Below the pieces are notes generated by a model. That model was not told the origin of the DNA. It made no database searches and saw only the letters and a list, made by a program, of their open reading frames with translations. Shown one piece after another: positions 24,214 to 33,001 of a stretch of DNA of 64,000 nucleotides. A program made the position numbers and the translations under genes. Each line of letters starts with the position of its first letter. Position 1 is the stretch's first letter. Source of the stretch: Crocinitomicaceae bacterium (GTDB lineage Bacteria > Bacteroidota > Bacteroidia > Flavobacteriales_D > Crocinitomicaceae); the NCBI GenBank assembly GCA_029238665.1, contig JAQWFQ010000012.1, forward strand, positions 1 to 64,000, read 5' to 3'.

Positions 24214-25131
24214 ATGACTGGTCAACAACACGATATTGATAGATTACCCCAATATATAGAACAGCTTAAAGCCGAGACTCCTTCGTATTTAACTGATTTT
24301 GAAGAACGTAAATACAAGCCAAGCGAATTAGGAATTTCTGCAAGAAATATTAATAACTGGAGCGACAATGGTCTCCTTCCGACAACCAAAAAGAAAGGTT
24401 GGCATAAATTCAATCTTACAGAATGTGTTTGGCTTAAGATTATTCTCCACCTCCGAGAAATGAATCTGAAACTAGATTCCATCAGAATTATAAAAGATTC
24501 ATTATTTAGCAAACCCGATTTCGCACAGATTCTGGAAGAGCAAGATGTCTTCAAAAAACTGAAGGAAGCGCTAATAGATAACGACTATGAAAACACATCA
24601 GAGATTGTTGATTCTGAAGAGTTCAAAGAATCATTGAAAGAGGAGACGATGACTCTTCTTGACTCGCTTATAATTGATTTGATAGTAACACGAAGTAATT
24701 TCAGGTTACTTTTCAATAACAACGGCGACATCATGGTGCATAAAGACAACTATGATGAATACTTGAAGTCTTTACCTCAATACCATCAGTTCATCAGAAC
24801 TACGCACATTTCAGTCTCAATCAATCAGGCATTATTCGAGATCACGAACGAGCTGATAGAAGACGATGATTTGGCAACGCTGCAAATTCTCTCCTCAGAC
24901 GAAAAAAGAATCATTGATTTGATTCGGGAGAAGGGAACAAAAAAGGTTGAAATTTCTTTTACTTCCAACGCTGAACCTCAAATGATAAAGATTACCAGTC
25001 AAAACAAATTGGACAGTGCAGCGAGAGTGAAAGAGCTAATAATGGATGGTGGTTATCATGACATTAAAATCACAACGGAAAAAGGGAAGGTCGTGCATTG
25101 TGAAAACACGCGAAAAATTAAACTTGGATAG
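24214..25131 (+). CDS. MerR-like HTH regulator of the integration module
   Basis: This 305-residue protein has an N-terminal winged helix region (about 28-95): YKPSELGISARNINNWSDNG followed by LLP and FNLTECVWLKIILHLREMN. That matches MerR-type recognition (x-R-x-I-N/R-x-W/Y-x-x-x-G-L-L-P). The remaining 200 residues are acidic and helical and match no family I know; the last 50 are beta-rich with a basic end. The position next to a palindrome in a divergent promoter suggests autoregulation. Target may also be the recombinase downstream. Confidence 0.7.
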   Translation: MTGQQHDIDRLPQYIEQLKAETPSYLTDFEERKYKPSELGISARNINNWSDNGLLPTTKKKGWHKFNLTECVWLKIILHLREMNLKLDSIRIIKDSLFSKPDFAQILEEQDVFKKLKEALIDNDYENTSEIVDSEEFKESLKEETMTLLDSLIIDLIVTRSNFRLLFNNNGDIMVHKDNYDEYLKSLPQYHQFIRTTHISVSINQALFEITNELIEDDDLATLQILSSDEKRIIDLIREKGTKKVEISFTSNAEPQMIKITSQNKLDSAARVKELIMDGGYHDIKITTEKGKVVHCENTRKIKLG

Positions 25132-25208
25132 ATTACCGTATATAACGGAAACAATATAAATCGTCTACTTATCAGACAAATGAAAGATAGACGCATCCTT
25201 AAATAATA

Positions 25209-25358
25209 ATGGATGAAAGCAACTTAATAAAACGAAGAAATGAAGTTCTAAACAAACTGAGAAAACAGTTCAAACTAAAGAAAGAAGACGCGAAGAAAAT
25301 TGTGAAGTCAATTGAATCGTATTGTGAATTAGTAATTCACACAATGAATAAGAAGTGA
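25209..25358 (+). CDS. Small helical protein upstream of the recombinase
   Basis: A 49-residue ORF (MDESNLIKRRNEVLNKLRKQ, then FKLKKEDAKKIVKSIESYCE) ends one base before the ATG of the recombinase, so the two are probably co-translated. It is strongly basic and helical. A directionality factor or other accessory DNA-binding protein is plausible; no family is recognised. Confidence 0.5.
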   Translation: MDESNLIKRRNEVLNKLRKQFKLKKEDAKKIVKSIESYCELVIHTMNKK

Positions 25359-25359
25359 T

Positions 25360-27012
25360 ATGAAAAAAATTGAACAGTTCCAGCAATTTGCACCACAGGA
25401 AAGAACCTTTTCTGAGCGAAAGAATGCATTGATTTATACACGTGTATCAACAAAAGAGCAGGCTGACACGAACACTAGTTTAGAGACGCAAAAGAAACAC
25501 TGCGTGACCTATGCTAAGAACAACGGTTATACAGTTTCAGCTTACTTTGGAGGAACGCATGAGTCGGCTAAAAGCGATGACCGGAAAGAATTCAAGCGGA
25601 TGCTTAAGTATGCGAAGCAAAGTGGCTCAATAGGTTATATCATAGTCTATTCATACGACCGATTTTCAAGAACTGGTTCAAGCGCAGCTCAAATCACGAA
25701 TGAATTGCTTCAGTCTGGGATTCAAGTCAAAGCCGTGACTCAAGAAGTAGACACGATGTCTCCCTCTGGCAAATTTCAACAAAACTTATTTTATATGTTT
25801 AGTCAGTTTGACAATGAACTGAGAAAAGACAAGACTATCACTGCAATGAGTGACTTGTTACGCAAAGGTTATTGGTTATGGACGCCCCCCTTGGGCTATA
25901 TCAATAAAAACAAATATCAAAAAGCCGTTGATTGGAATATTGAAATGACGGACGATGGAAAACTTCTAAAGAAAGCATTTAAGTGGAAAGCGTCCGGTGT
26001 TCACTCAAACGCAGAGATTGTCGGAAAACTCAATAAGTTGGGTATGAAAATTAACGATAAACGAATTCATGAAATATTTAAGAACCCTTTCTATTGTGGA
26101 ATTCTTGTCTGTAAAATGCTACCTGGTGAAGTCATCGAAGGACGACACCCTAAGCTCGTTTCACAAGAAGACTTCTTAAAGATTAACTCTGTTGAATCTA
26201 CACACCCTAAAAAGCACATTAGCGGAAACTCTAATTTACCCTTGAAGCAATTTGCTTATTGTGATAATTGTAAAACACCACTCACTGGATTCCTTGTGAA
26301 GCAGAAGGGTATTTACTACTATAAGTGCAGAACAAAGGGGTGCAGTTGCACAAAATCAGCAGAGCAACTTCACACAAAATTCGAGAAGAAACTGAAGCGT
26401 CTTCAGGTAGACGGAAAATACAATGACATCATAAAAGATGTAATGATCTACACGTATGATTCTGTGACCAATGAAATCAGAGATAAAGAAGCAAGTATCA
26501 AGAAACAGATAACAGAACTTCAGAAAAAGTTAGATGCACTGGAAGAACGCTATGCGATAGGTGAAATAGAGAAGGACATTTACGTCAAATTCTCTGAAAG
26601 ATTCAAGAGTGAAGTCAATTCACTGCAAGCAGAAATTCAAAATCCTGAGATTTCGAGTTCAAACCTTCAAAAAGCTATTGACAAAGCTTTAATGATGTCT
26701 TCAAAGCTCCATGAAACATGGACTTCTGGGGATTTGGAACAAAAGAGACAATTGCAAAATTTAGTTTTTCCTTCCGGAATAGGTTACGACAAACAAACCG
26801 ACAGAGTTCAAACCAAAAGAGTCAATTCTATTTTCTCCGCTATCCCTTTATTGACAAAAGATTTGGGCAAAATAAAAAGCGGAGAACCAGTTGATTTCAA
26901 CCAGTTCTCCGCTAGAGTGACCCCGACAGGATTCAAACCTGTAACCGCCAGAGCCGAAATCTGGTGCGCTATTCAGTTGCGCCACGGGGCCATTTTTTGT
27001 TTTTTAGCGTGA
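25360..27012 (+). CDS. Large serine recombinase (integrase) running into a tRNA gene
   Basis: The 550-residue protein has a resolvase catalytic domain (about 22-165) with YTRVSTKEQA containing the nucleophilic Ser and YSYDRFSRTG. A Recombinase domain follows (about 175-290, PPLGYINKNK, NPFYCGILVC), then a zinc ribbon (CDNCKTPL...YKCRTKGCSC, about 306-330) and a coiled coil (about 370-425). The last about 30 residues (ARVTPTGFKPVTARAEIWCA...) are a translation of the opposite strand of tRNA-Arg, so the frame crosses from element DNA into the attachment tRNA. It should integrate and excise the element. The functional end probably lies before about 26870. Confidence 0.9.
   Translation: MKKIEQFQQFAPQERTFSERKNALIYTRVSTKEQADTNTSLETQKKHCVTYAKNNGYTVSAYFGGTHESAKSDDRKEFKRMLKYAKQSGSIGYIIVYSYDRFSRTGSSAAQITNELLQSGIQVKAVTQEVDTMSPSGKFQQNLFYMFSQFDNELRKDKTITAMSDLLRKGYWLWTPPLGYINKNKYQKAVDWNIEMTDDGKLLKKAFKWKASGVHSNAEIVGKLNKLGMKINDKRIHEIFKNPFYCGILVCKMLPGEVIEGRHPKLVSQEDFLKINSVESTHPKKHISGNSNLPLKQFAYCDNCKTPLTGFLVKQKGIYYYKCRTKGCSCTKSAEQLHTKFEKKLKRLQVDGKYNDIIKDVMIYTYDSVTNEIRDKEASIKKQITELQKKLDALEERYAIGEIEKDIYVKFSERFKSEVNSLQAEIQNPEISSSNLQKAIDKALMMSSKLHETWTSGDLEQKRQLQNLVFPSGIGYDKQTDRVQTKRVNSIFSAIPLLTKDLGKIKSGEPVDFNQFSARVTPTGFKPVTARAEIWCAIQLRHGAIFCFLA
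26878..26913 (-). terminator. Terminator of tRNA-Arg
   Basis: On the minus strand AGCGGAGAAC...GTTCTCCGCT forms a 10-bp stem with an inner TTGA/TCAA pairing, followed by TTTTTATTTT. It starts 5 bp after the tRNA 3' end, so it is the tRNA terminator. It is also inside the recombinase reading frame. Confidence 0.8.
26918..26991 (-). tRNA. tRNA-Arg (anticodon UCG)
   Basis: The minus strand folds as a 74-nt cloverleaf: acceptor GGCCCCG with CGGGGTC (one G-U), D stem GCGC/GCGC, anticodon stem CCAGA/TCTGG with loop TTTCGGC giving anticodon TCG, T arm ACAGG-TTTGAAT-CCTGT, discriminator A. CCA is not encoded. The 3' end points to the recombinase and the mobile module, the usual geometry of a tRNA used as an integration site. 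Confidence 0.9.
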
Positions 27013-27022
27013 GCTAAAAAAC
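26999..27022 (+). terminator. AT-rich hairpin after the recombinase
   Basis: GTTTTTTAGC-GTGA-GCTAAAAAAC is a perfect 10-bp stem overlapping the recombinase stop. It lacks a GC-rich core but its position between the recombinase/tRNA locus and the next gene suits a weak terminator or a structured leader. Confidence 0.4.
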
Positions 27023-27144
27023 AGAACATCAAAATTAACATCGTTTTTTTAATCAGCAACTATATGTTAGATTTGTTTGGCGTTACGGTTAAATCAAATA
27101 ATTTAGAGAACGGGCCGTTTAAAGACATAGAAATACAGACCATC

Positions 27145-29457
27145 ATGCGATTGTTGACCATTATACTTTTTTACACTTCAACAGCTCTCTCTCAAATAGG
27201 GACAGGACAGTGGAGATTACACATCCCTGCTAATAAGGCAATTGATGTTGTGGCTAAGTCTGATCGTGTGTTTACCGCATACGAAAATGGACTGAGTGAA
27301 TACGGGTACACCTCAAATGAATTAAGCAGTTGGAACGCTGTGGACGGTCTGTCGGATATAACGGTAACGTGCTTGGGAAACAGCCTTTCAAACAACGCTG
27401 TATTTGTGGGGTACGCGAATGGGAATTTAGATAAGATTAAAAACAATACGGTTACCAATATTCCCGCAATTAAGTTGGCTCAAGTTCAAGGGTCAAAGCG
27501 AATCAACAAAATGGTAGAGTTCAATGACCACATGTATGTGGCAACAGGTTTTGCAATTGTTAAAATTGACCCCATAAAAAATGAGGTTAGAGACACCTAC
27601 TACCCAACCAATGGAAATCAATCAATTCTTGACCTTGCCTTTAGAAATGACACAATCTTTGCCTTAACAGAAGATAAACTATATACAGGGCTTATAGATA
27701 ATGTTGCTTTGGCAGATCCAGCGCAATGGGATATTGACCCTAGAGTTTTACCGCTACCAACAGCAGATTATTATGCTGAAATAGAACGGGTAAACGAAGA
27801 CATTTTTGTGTTAGCAAAAGGAGACGGATATGGAGCAGATACTGTTTTTACATTAACAGCATCGGCATTGGTTCATGAAATAGGAGAGTCCTTTGACCCT
27901 GAAATTTATGGGATCAATGAAATTCAGAATAAATTGGCGGTAAATTATTTTCCAGGAACTATTATTTATGATGACAACTTGGACTTGGATATGTATTTTG
28001 GATCTTATGCTTTTGGACCTGTCGTTAAAGCGAATGTTATTACATATGGAAACGAGCAGTTTTGGCTTGCAGATAACGATCATGGATTGGTAAAATCCAT
28101 TGGAACCGGAATTAGTAGTAAAATAACATTTCCAGGCCCACCTAAAAATGAGTTCTTTAGCATGGACTGGGAAGACGGAAAACTACTTGTGAATGGAGGA
28201 GGGATACAGTCGTTGAATGCAACGTATAACCGATCTGGCGTCTATGTTTTTGAGCAGGAAGCATGGAGTTTAAAAGATGAGTACAACATGACACTTTGGA
28301 GCGGGAGTAACGTCTGGGATTTTATCACGGCCTCTATTAACCCAACCAACACCAATCAATTTGCAACAGGCACCTATTCGGAAATACCGCTTTCTATCGG
28401 AGATATAGATGGGCAAATAACAGACACTTACTTGCCTGGTAATTCGTTGCTAGAGGCCACGAGCTTAGGAAATGGTCTAACCTTACTTTCCGACATTGTC
28501 TACGATGAAAGTGGCAACCTTTGGATACTTAATGGTTATGCCAATGCGCCGTTAAAGGTCCTTACGAAAGACCAATTATGGTATGAGTTTGACTTAGGAA
28601 CGAATGCAAAATCAAAATTTTCAGACAACATGGAAATTGATTACAACGGAAACAAGTGGCTTTCAATTCGAGGAGCAGGCTTATATGGGTACAATGACAA
28701 TGGAACAATTTCGGACCCAAGTGACGATAAGGTTATTCTGCTCAATAGTGGAGAAAACACAGGTGCTCTACCATCAAACCAAGTCAATGCCATTGCCGTT
28801 GACTTTGACAATGAAATATGGATAGGAACAGACAACGGTTTTGCTGTTTTGTATAATTCTGAAGGGGCCTTTGACACAGGAGGACAGAATGCGCAACGCA
28901 TAAAACTTGAATACGAAGGGAATGTTGAATATGTACTGGGGGACACCGACATTAATGACATTGTTGTAGATGGGGCAAATCGAAAGTGGTTTGCGACCTC
29001 AAACAGTGGAATTATTTTATTGTCAGCCGATGGGTTGGAAATAATTGAACAACATACTACAGAAAATTCACCGTTAATTTCAGACAATGTATTAGACTTG
29101 GAAATTGATCACAACACGGGCGAAATGTTTATTATTACAGACCTTGGAATGATTTCATACCGAACAAATGCAACGTATGAAGACGCGGAATACAGCAATG
29201 TGACGGTTTTTCCAAACCCAGCCCGACCAGGATATTCAGGACCAATAACAATTCAAGGAATTCGATATAATTCAGATGTGAAAATTACAGACATTGCAGG
29301 AAACCTCGTTTATAAAACAAGCTCTAATGGTGGTACGGCAACTTGGAATCGGAAAACCTTAACAGGTGAGCCTGTAGCCACGGGCGTGTATTTAATTTGG
29401 ACTGCAGCAAATGAGGGTAAAGGCAGAAACGTAGGAAAGGTGTTGGTTGTAAATTAA
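27145..29457 (+). CDS. porZ: PorZ-like T9SS component (two-propeller protein with CTD)
   Basis: From the ATG at 27145 the 770-residue protein has a signal peptide (MRLLTIILFYTSTALSQ), two seven-bladed-type propeller regions and a C-terminal sorting-like domain from about 685 (VFPNPARPG...). Motifs include WRLHIP...ENGLSEY, LSDITVTCLG, YDESGNLWILNG, VDFDNEIWIGTDNG. Length and the WRLH start fit PorZ, the surface protein that supplies A-LPS to the T9SS attachment complex. The frame opens upstream at 27064, but that leader is not signal-like. It lies directly before recO. Confidence 0.78.
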   Translation: MRLLTIILFYTSTALSQIGTGQWRLHIPANKAIDVVAKSDRVFTAYENGLSEYGYTSNELSSWNAVDGLSDITVTCLGNSLSNNAVFVGYANGNLDKIKNNTVTNIPAIKLAQVQGSKRINKMVEFNDHMYVATGFAIVKIDPIKNEVRDTYYPTNGNQSILDLAFRNDTIFALTEDKLYTGLIDNVALADPAQWDIDPRVLPLPTADYYAEIERVNEDIFVLAKGDGYGADTVFTLTASALVHEIGESFDPEIYGINEIQNKLAVNYFPGTIIYDDNLDLDMYFGSYAFGPVVKANVITYGNEQFWLADNDHGLVKSIGTGISSKITFPGPPKNEFFSMDWEDGKLLVNGGGIQSLNATYNRSGVYVFEQEAWSLKDEYNMTLWSGSNVWDFITASINPTNTNQFATGTYSEIPLSIGDIDGQITDTYLPGNSLLEATSLGNGLTLLSDIVYDESGNLWILNGYANAPLKVLTKDQLWYEFDLGTNAKSKFSDNMEIDYNGNKWLSIRGAGLYGYNDNGTISDPSDDKVILLNSGENTGALPSNQVNAIAVDFDNEIWIGTDNGFAVLYNSEGAFDTGGQNAQRIKLEYEGNVEYVLGDTDINDIVVDGANRKWFATSNSGIILLSADGLEIIEQHTTENSPLISDNVLDLEIDHNTGEMFIITDLGMISYRTNATYEDAEYSNVTVFPNPARPGYSGPITIQGIRYNSDVKITDIAGNLVYKTSSNGGTATWNRKTLTGEPVATGVYLIWTAANEGKGRNVGKVLVVN

Positions 29458-29464
29458 GTATAGC

Positions 29465-30160
29465 ATGAAATTTACTGACCAAGGTGTTTTTCTGAATCGC
29501 ATACCCTATTCAGACTCGAGTTTAATCACAACATTTTATACCCGAGAAAAAGGCTTGCAAAAGTTCTTTTTTCGAGGTGGGAAGAAAAAGGCACACAGCA
29601 TTTTTCCATTGGCGGTGTCTGAATTGTCGTTTTATGGTAGGCCAGACTCTGAGTTGAAGAACTTAACCCATGCTGAACCTTCATTTCCACATTCGTTTCA
29701 GTTTAAGCCCATTAAATCTGCAATTGCATTTTTTATGGCAGAGACCATTTGTAAGTGTGTTCATGAAGGCGATACTGACGTTGAGCTATTTGATCTTATT
29801 GTTGGTTATGTCAAGGAGCTTGAATCTACGAAAGAATTAAGCCTATTTCCAGTTTCATTTTTAATAGGCCTTAGTGATGCTTTAGGCTTTAAGCCTTTGA
29901 TTGAAGAAAAAGATATGGCGGTATTTAATCTAGACGCAGGTATATTTCAACGTGTAGGAAATAATGTAGAACGAACCAGAAGAGGGGCCGGAGCAGAAAT
30001 AATTGCGGCGTTAGTGCTTGGTGGACGTTTGCCAGAAAACACAACTAAAAACGCAAGAGAAGAAGCGTTAGAGTTTATGTTAGACTACTTCATGATTCAC
30101 GTTCCACAGTTTAAAAAACTAGAGGCATACGACATTGTTAAAGAAGTATTACACGCGTAA
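29465..30160 (+). CDS. recO: DNA repair protein RecO
   Basis: This 231-residue protein has the RecO N-terminal OB fold (TDQGVFLNRIPYSDSSLITT, TREKGLQKFFFRGGKK) and the helical C-terminal domain, length as usual. RecO loads RecA with RecR in gap repair. It starts 7 bp after the porZ-like stop. Confidence 0.9.
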   Translation: MKFTDQGVFLNRIPYSDSSLITTFYTREKGLQKFFFRGGKKKAHSIFPLAVSELSFYGRPDSELKNLTHAEPSFPHSFQFKPIKSAIAFFMAETICKCVHEGDTDVELFDLIVGYVKELESTKELSLFPVSFLIGLSDALGFKPLIEEKDMAVFNLDAGIFQRVGNNVERTRRGAGAEIIAALVLGGRLPENTTKNAREEALEFMLDYFMIHVPQFKKLEAYDIVKEVLHA

Positions 30161-30162
30161 AA

Positions 30163-31875
30163 CTAACGCCTTGGTTCTTTGATAAAAACCTCTGTGATAT
30201 TTAAACTTTCCATAGAATTGGCCTTAAAGCCTCTCACACGGGCATTTACCATAACAATATGGTCATCGGTAAGTATTGGCATTAAGGCTGCTTGGTCTAC
30301 AATCATCTGATCGCATTTAACCAATAAGTTTGTTCTTTGTTCAAGGTTCGACTCAGAAACAGCACGCTCAAATAAAACGTCGTATTCCTCACTGTGAAAT
30401 TTGAAAAAGTTTACACTTCCAGAGTTTGTGATGTTGCCTCCGTAAAACAAGGATAAAAAGTTTTCAGGATCGGGATAATCTGCAATCCATCCTGACCGCC
30501 AAATTTTTGCTTTACCAGACACAATAGCAGCTTGACGTTCACTTATACTACAAAGCTTAATGTTAAGGGTAACATTTAAATTTGTTTTTAGCTGCTCAGA
30601 AATAACCTGACATAATTTATGGGCATTGGAGCCTTCAACAGCATTTACATAGAAATCTAAGGCTGGAAAGTTGTCACCATTTGCATATCCTGATTTGGCC
30701 ATTAATGCTCGTGCTTGCGCAACATCGTACTTATGGCCTATTACTTTTTCGTTCGGATAGTTATACATTGATGGAACAAAACCATTCATGGCAACCCAGC
30801 CCTCTCCTTCTAGTTTTGTTTCAACAATTCCTTCACGATTTATAGCTAGGTTAAATGCTTTTCGCACATCTGCGTTGCTAAATTCAGCACTTTCACAAGC
30901 CATGGCAATGTAAGTCATGCTTAACGAAGGCTCATACCTAACCTTGTGGATTATATTTTTACCTTCTTGCGCTTCTATAAGGGTCCCAAGCGTATGCTCA
31001 ATTTCTTCTACAGGAATTTCAAGAACTAAGTCAACAGAAGCCTCTCTAAAGGCTAAAAGTTCACTGCGTTTATCGTTCGTATAGGTCACGATTACTTTAG
31101 ACATAAAAGGAAGTTGATTTCCAAACGCGTCTTTTTTCCAGTAATTATTGTTTCGTTTTAATGTGATTTTATCTTCTGTTATAGATTCAAGCGCAAACGG
31201 TCCAGAGCCAACAGCATGTTTGTAGAGCTCTTTGCCGTATTTCATGTAGGCTTCTTTTGGGAAAATACCTAAACTGGGATTGGTGATGATGTTTTCAAAT
31301 CCAGAAAATGGAGAGTTTAACTGAACTTGTAGCGTGTACTTGTCAAGCACTGTAATTCCAGAAACACCTTTTGGATTGAAGGTTTTTCTAGTGGCTTTAT
31401 TAAATGCTTTCGCGCCTTTAATTCGATTCACCAGCAAGTGATCTATGTTGTTTATTTCTAGACCCGAACAGGCTAAGTCTAAGGTGAATTTGGCATCGTA
31501 TGCATTTAGCTCATGCGGCTCACCTTCAAAGCATTCGTCTTTGTGAAAAAAGACATTTTTACGAATTTTAAACGTATACACCGTTGCGTCGTCATTAACA
31601 CGAAAACTTTCTGCAACAGCAGGAGCCACTTGCATTGTAGAAGTATTTAAGTGAAGTAAAGGGTCAAAAAGCTGAGATACAACTCGAGAAGAGTAATGAT
31701 CTGATACCGATGTTGGGATAAGGGAATTAATCTTTTCAGATGACATGAACTTAAATTCACCACCGTATTTTTTACCTCCTACAGCCACTAAACTGTTTAC
31801 ATCTAGCTCTTTTTCGCCACAGGATACCATAAGGAATCCAGTCAGTACAACAGAAATTAATAGAATGTATTTCAT
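30163..31875 (-). CDS. Peptide/oligopeptide ABC transporter substrate-binding lipoprotein
   Basis: From the ATG at 31875 the 570-residue protein has a lipoprotein signal (MKYILLISVVLTGFLMVSCG) and the SBP_bac_5 fold: DPLLHLNTSTMQVAPAVAES, TYTFKIRKNVFFH, VGSGPFALE, ADYPDPENFLSLFYGG. It would bind peptides in the periplasm for an OppBCDF-type importer, but no permease genes are adjacent. The reading frame extends to 31908; the lipobox placement favours the inner start. It converges with recO (2-bp gap). Confidence 0.88.
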   Translation of the reverse strand: MKYILLISVVLTGFLMVSCGEKELDVNSLVAVGGKKYGGEFKFMSSEKINSLIPTSVSDHYSSRVVSQLFDPLLHLNTSTMQVAPAVAESFRVNDDATVYTFKIRKNVFFHKDECFEGEPHELNAYDAKFTLDLACSGLEINNIDHLLVNRIKGAKAFNKATRKTFNPKGVSGITVLDKYTLQVQLNSPFSGFENIITNPSLGIFPKEAYMKYGKELYKHAVGSGPFALESITEDKITLKRNNNYWKKDAFGNQLPFMSKVIVTYTNDKRSELLAFREASVDLVLEIPVEEIEHTLGTLIEAQEGKNIIHKVRYEPSLSMTYIAMACESAEFSNADVRKAFNLAINREGIVETKLEGEGWVAMNGFVPSMYNYPNEKVIGHKYDVAQARALMAKSGYANGDNFPALDFYVNAVEGSNAHKLCQVISEQLKTNLNVTLNIKLCSISERQAAIVSGKAKIWRSGWIADYPDPENFLSLFYGGNITNSGSVNFFKFHSEEYDVLFERAVSESNLEQRTNLLVKCDQMIVDQAALMPILTDDHIVMVNARVRGFKANSMESLNITEVFIKEPRR

Positions 31876-31941
31876 AACTAAATCGCAATTAATTTGAACA
31901 CCTATCAAAGGTAAGAAAATCAGAGAATAGTTTATTGTTGA

Positions 31942-32910
31942 TTAATAACCGACCTTTATTCGTGTTCTTTTAAGGACGTCTTTTGCAACTACTTTTGCTT
32001 TGATTGCCCCAAGTTTTAAAACGTGTTCAACCTCTTCAGGGTGGGCCATTAAATGGTCATATTTTTTACGTTGTTCTTTGAAGGTTTCAAGAATTAATTC
32101 AAACAAGGCTTGTTTTGCGTGTCCATAGCCATAACCTCCGTTGATATAGTTTTCTCGCATTGTTTTGATTTGCTCTTTGCTTGCAAGAAGCTTGTATAGT
32201 GCAAAACAGTTGCAGGTATCTGGGTTTTTTGATTCTTCTAATTCTTTGGAATCGGTTTTAATCTTCATTATTTGTTTTCGCAGCTTCTTTTCTGGAAGAA
32301 AAATATTGATAAAGTTGTCGCGAGACTTACTCATCTTGTGCCCATCTGTGCCCGGAATTAACATGGTGTCTTCCTGAACCTTTTCTTGTGGAAGTACAAA
32401 CGTTTCTCCCATTTTATTGTTGAAGCGGGCAGCGACATCGCGTGTCATTTCGAGGTGTTGAAGCTGATCTTTACCAACAGGCACAACCTCAGCATCATAA
32501 AGCAAGATATCGGCGGCCATCAGCATAGGATAGGTAAATAAACCCGTATTCACATCGCCTAATCGATCTGCTTTGTCTTTAAAACTATGGGCCAGCCCAA
32601 GGCGAGAGTAAGGATAAAAACAAGACAAGTACCAAGACAGCTCAGCCACTTCAGGAATATCACTTTGTCGGTAAAAAACAGTGTTTTCAGGATTGATTCC
32701 AAAGGAAAGCCATGTTGCTGCAGTTGACAGCGTGTTGGCTCTTAATAAGGCTCCATCTTTAATTTGGGTTAAAGAGTGTAAGTCTGCGATAAAAAGAAAA
32801 GAATCATTCGCTGGATTATTCGCCATCTCTATTGCTGGGACAATTGCGCCTAAAATGTTTCCTAGATGTGGAGTTCCTGTACTTTGAATTCCTGTTAGTA
32901 TTCGTGCCAT
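31942..32910 (-). CDS. trpS: Tryptophanyl-tRNA synthetase
   Basis: The 322-residue class I synthetase has the HIGH-like motif TGTPHLGNILGAI (near 11-24), substrate pocket stretch and the KMSKSRDN signature near residue 193. Length is normal for bacterial TrpRS. It charges tRNA-Trp. It is divergent from the acyltransferase gene. Confidence 0.95.
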   Translation of the reverse strand: MARILTGIQSTGTPHLGNILGAIVPAIEMANNPANDSFLFIADLHSLTQIKDGALLRANTLSTAATWLSFGINPENTVFYRQSDIPEVAELSWYLSCFYPYSRLGLAHSFKDKADRLGDVNTGLFTYPMLMAADILLYDAEVVPVGKDQLQHLEMTRDVAARFNNKMGETFVLPQEKVQEDTMLIPGTDGHKMSKSRDNFINIFLPEKKLRKQIMKIKTDSKELEESKNPDTCNCFALYKLLASKEQIKTMRENYINGGYGYGHAKQALFELILETFKEQRKKYDHLMAHPEEVEHVLKLGAIKAKVVAKDVLKRTRIKVGY

Positions 32911-33001
32911 TGATTGTTTTGTTTCAAAACGAAATTAATCATTTTGATATGAATATTCGTTAACCATAACTGTGAACGTTGGAATTTCTTACTTTTGGTT
33001 T

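Noticed and set aside
26919-27012. Recombinase C-terminal tail as a functional domain
   Set aside because: The tail (TPTGFKPVTARAEIWCA...) is the antisense translation of tRNA-Arg, not a protein domain.
28641-29087. 148-residue minus-strand ORF inside the porZ-like gene
   Set aside because: Antisense shadow with low-complexity Ser/Pro content and no promoter or family.
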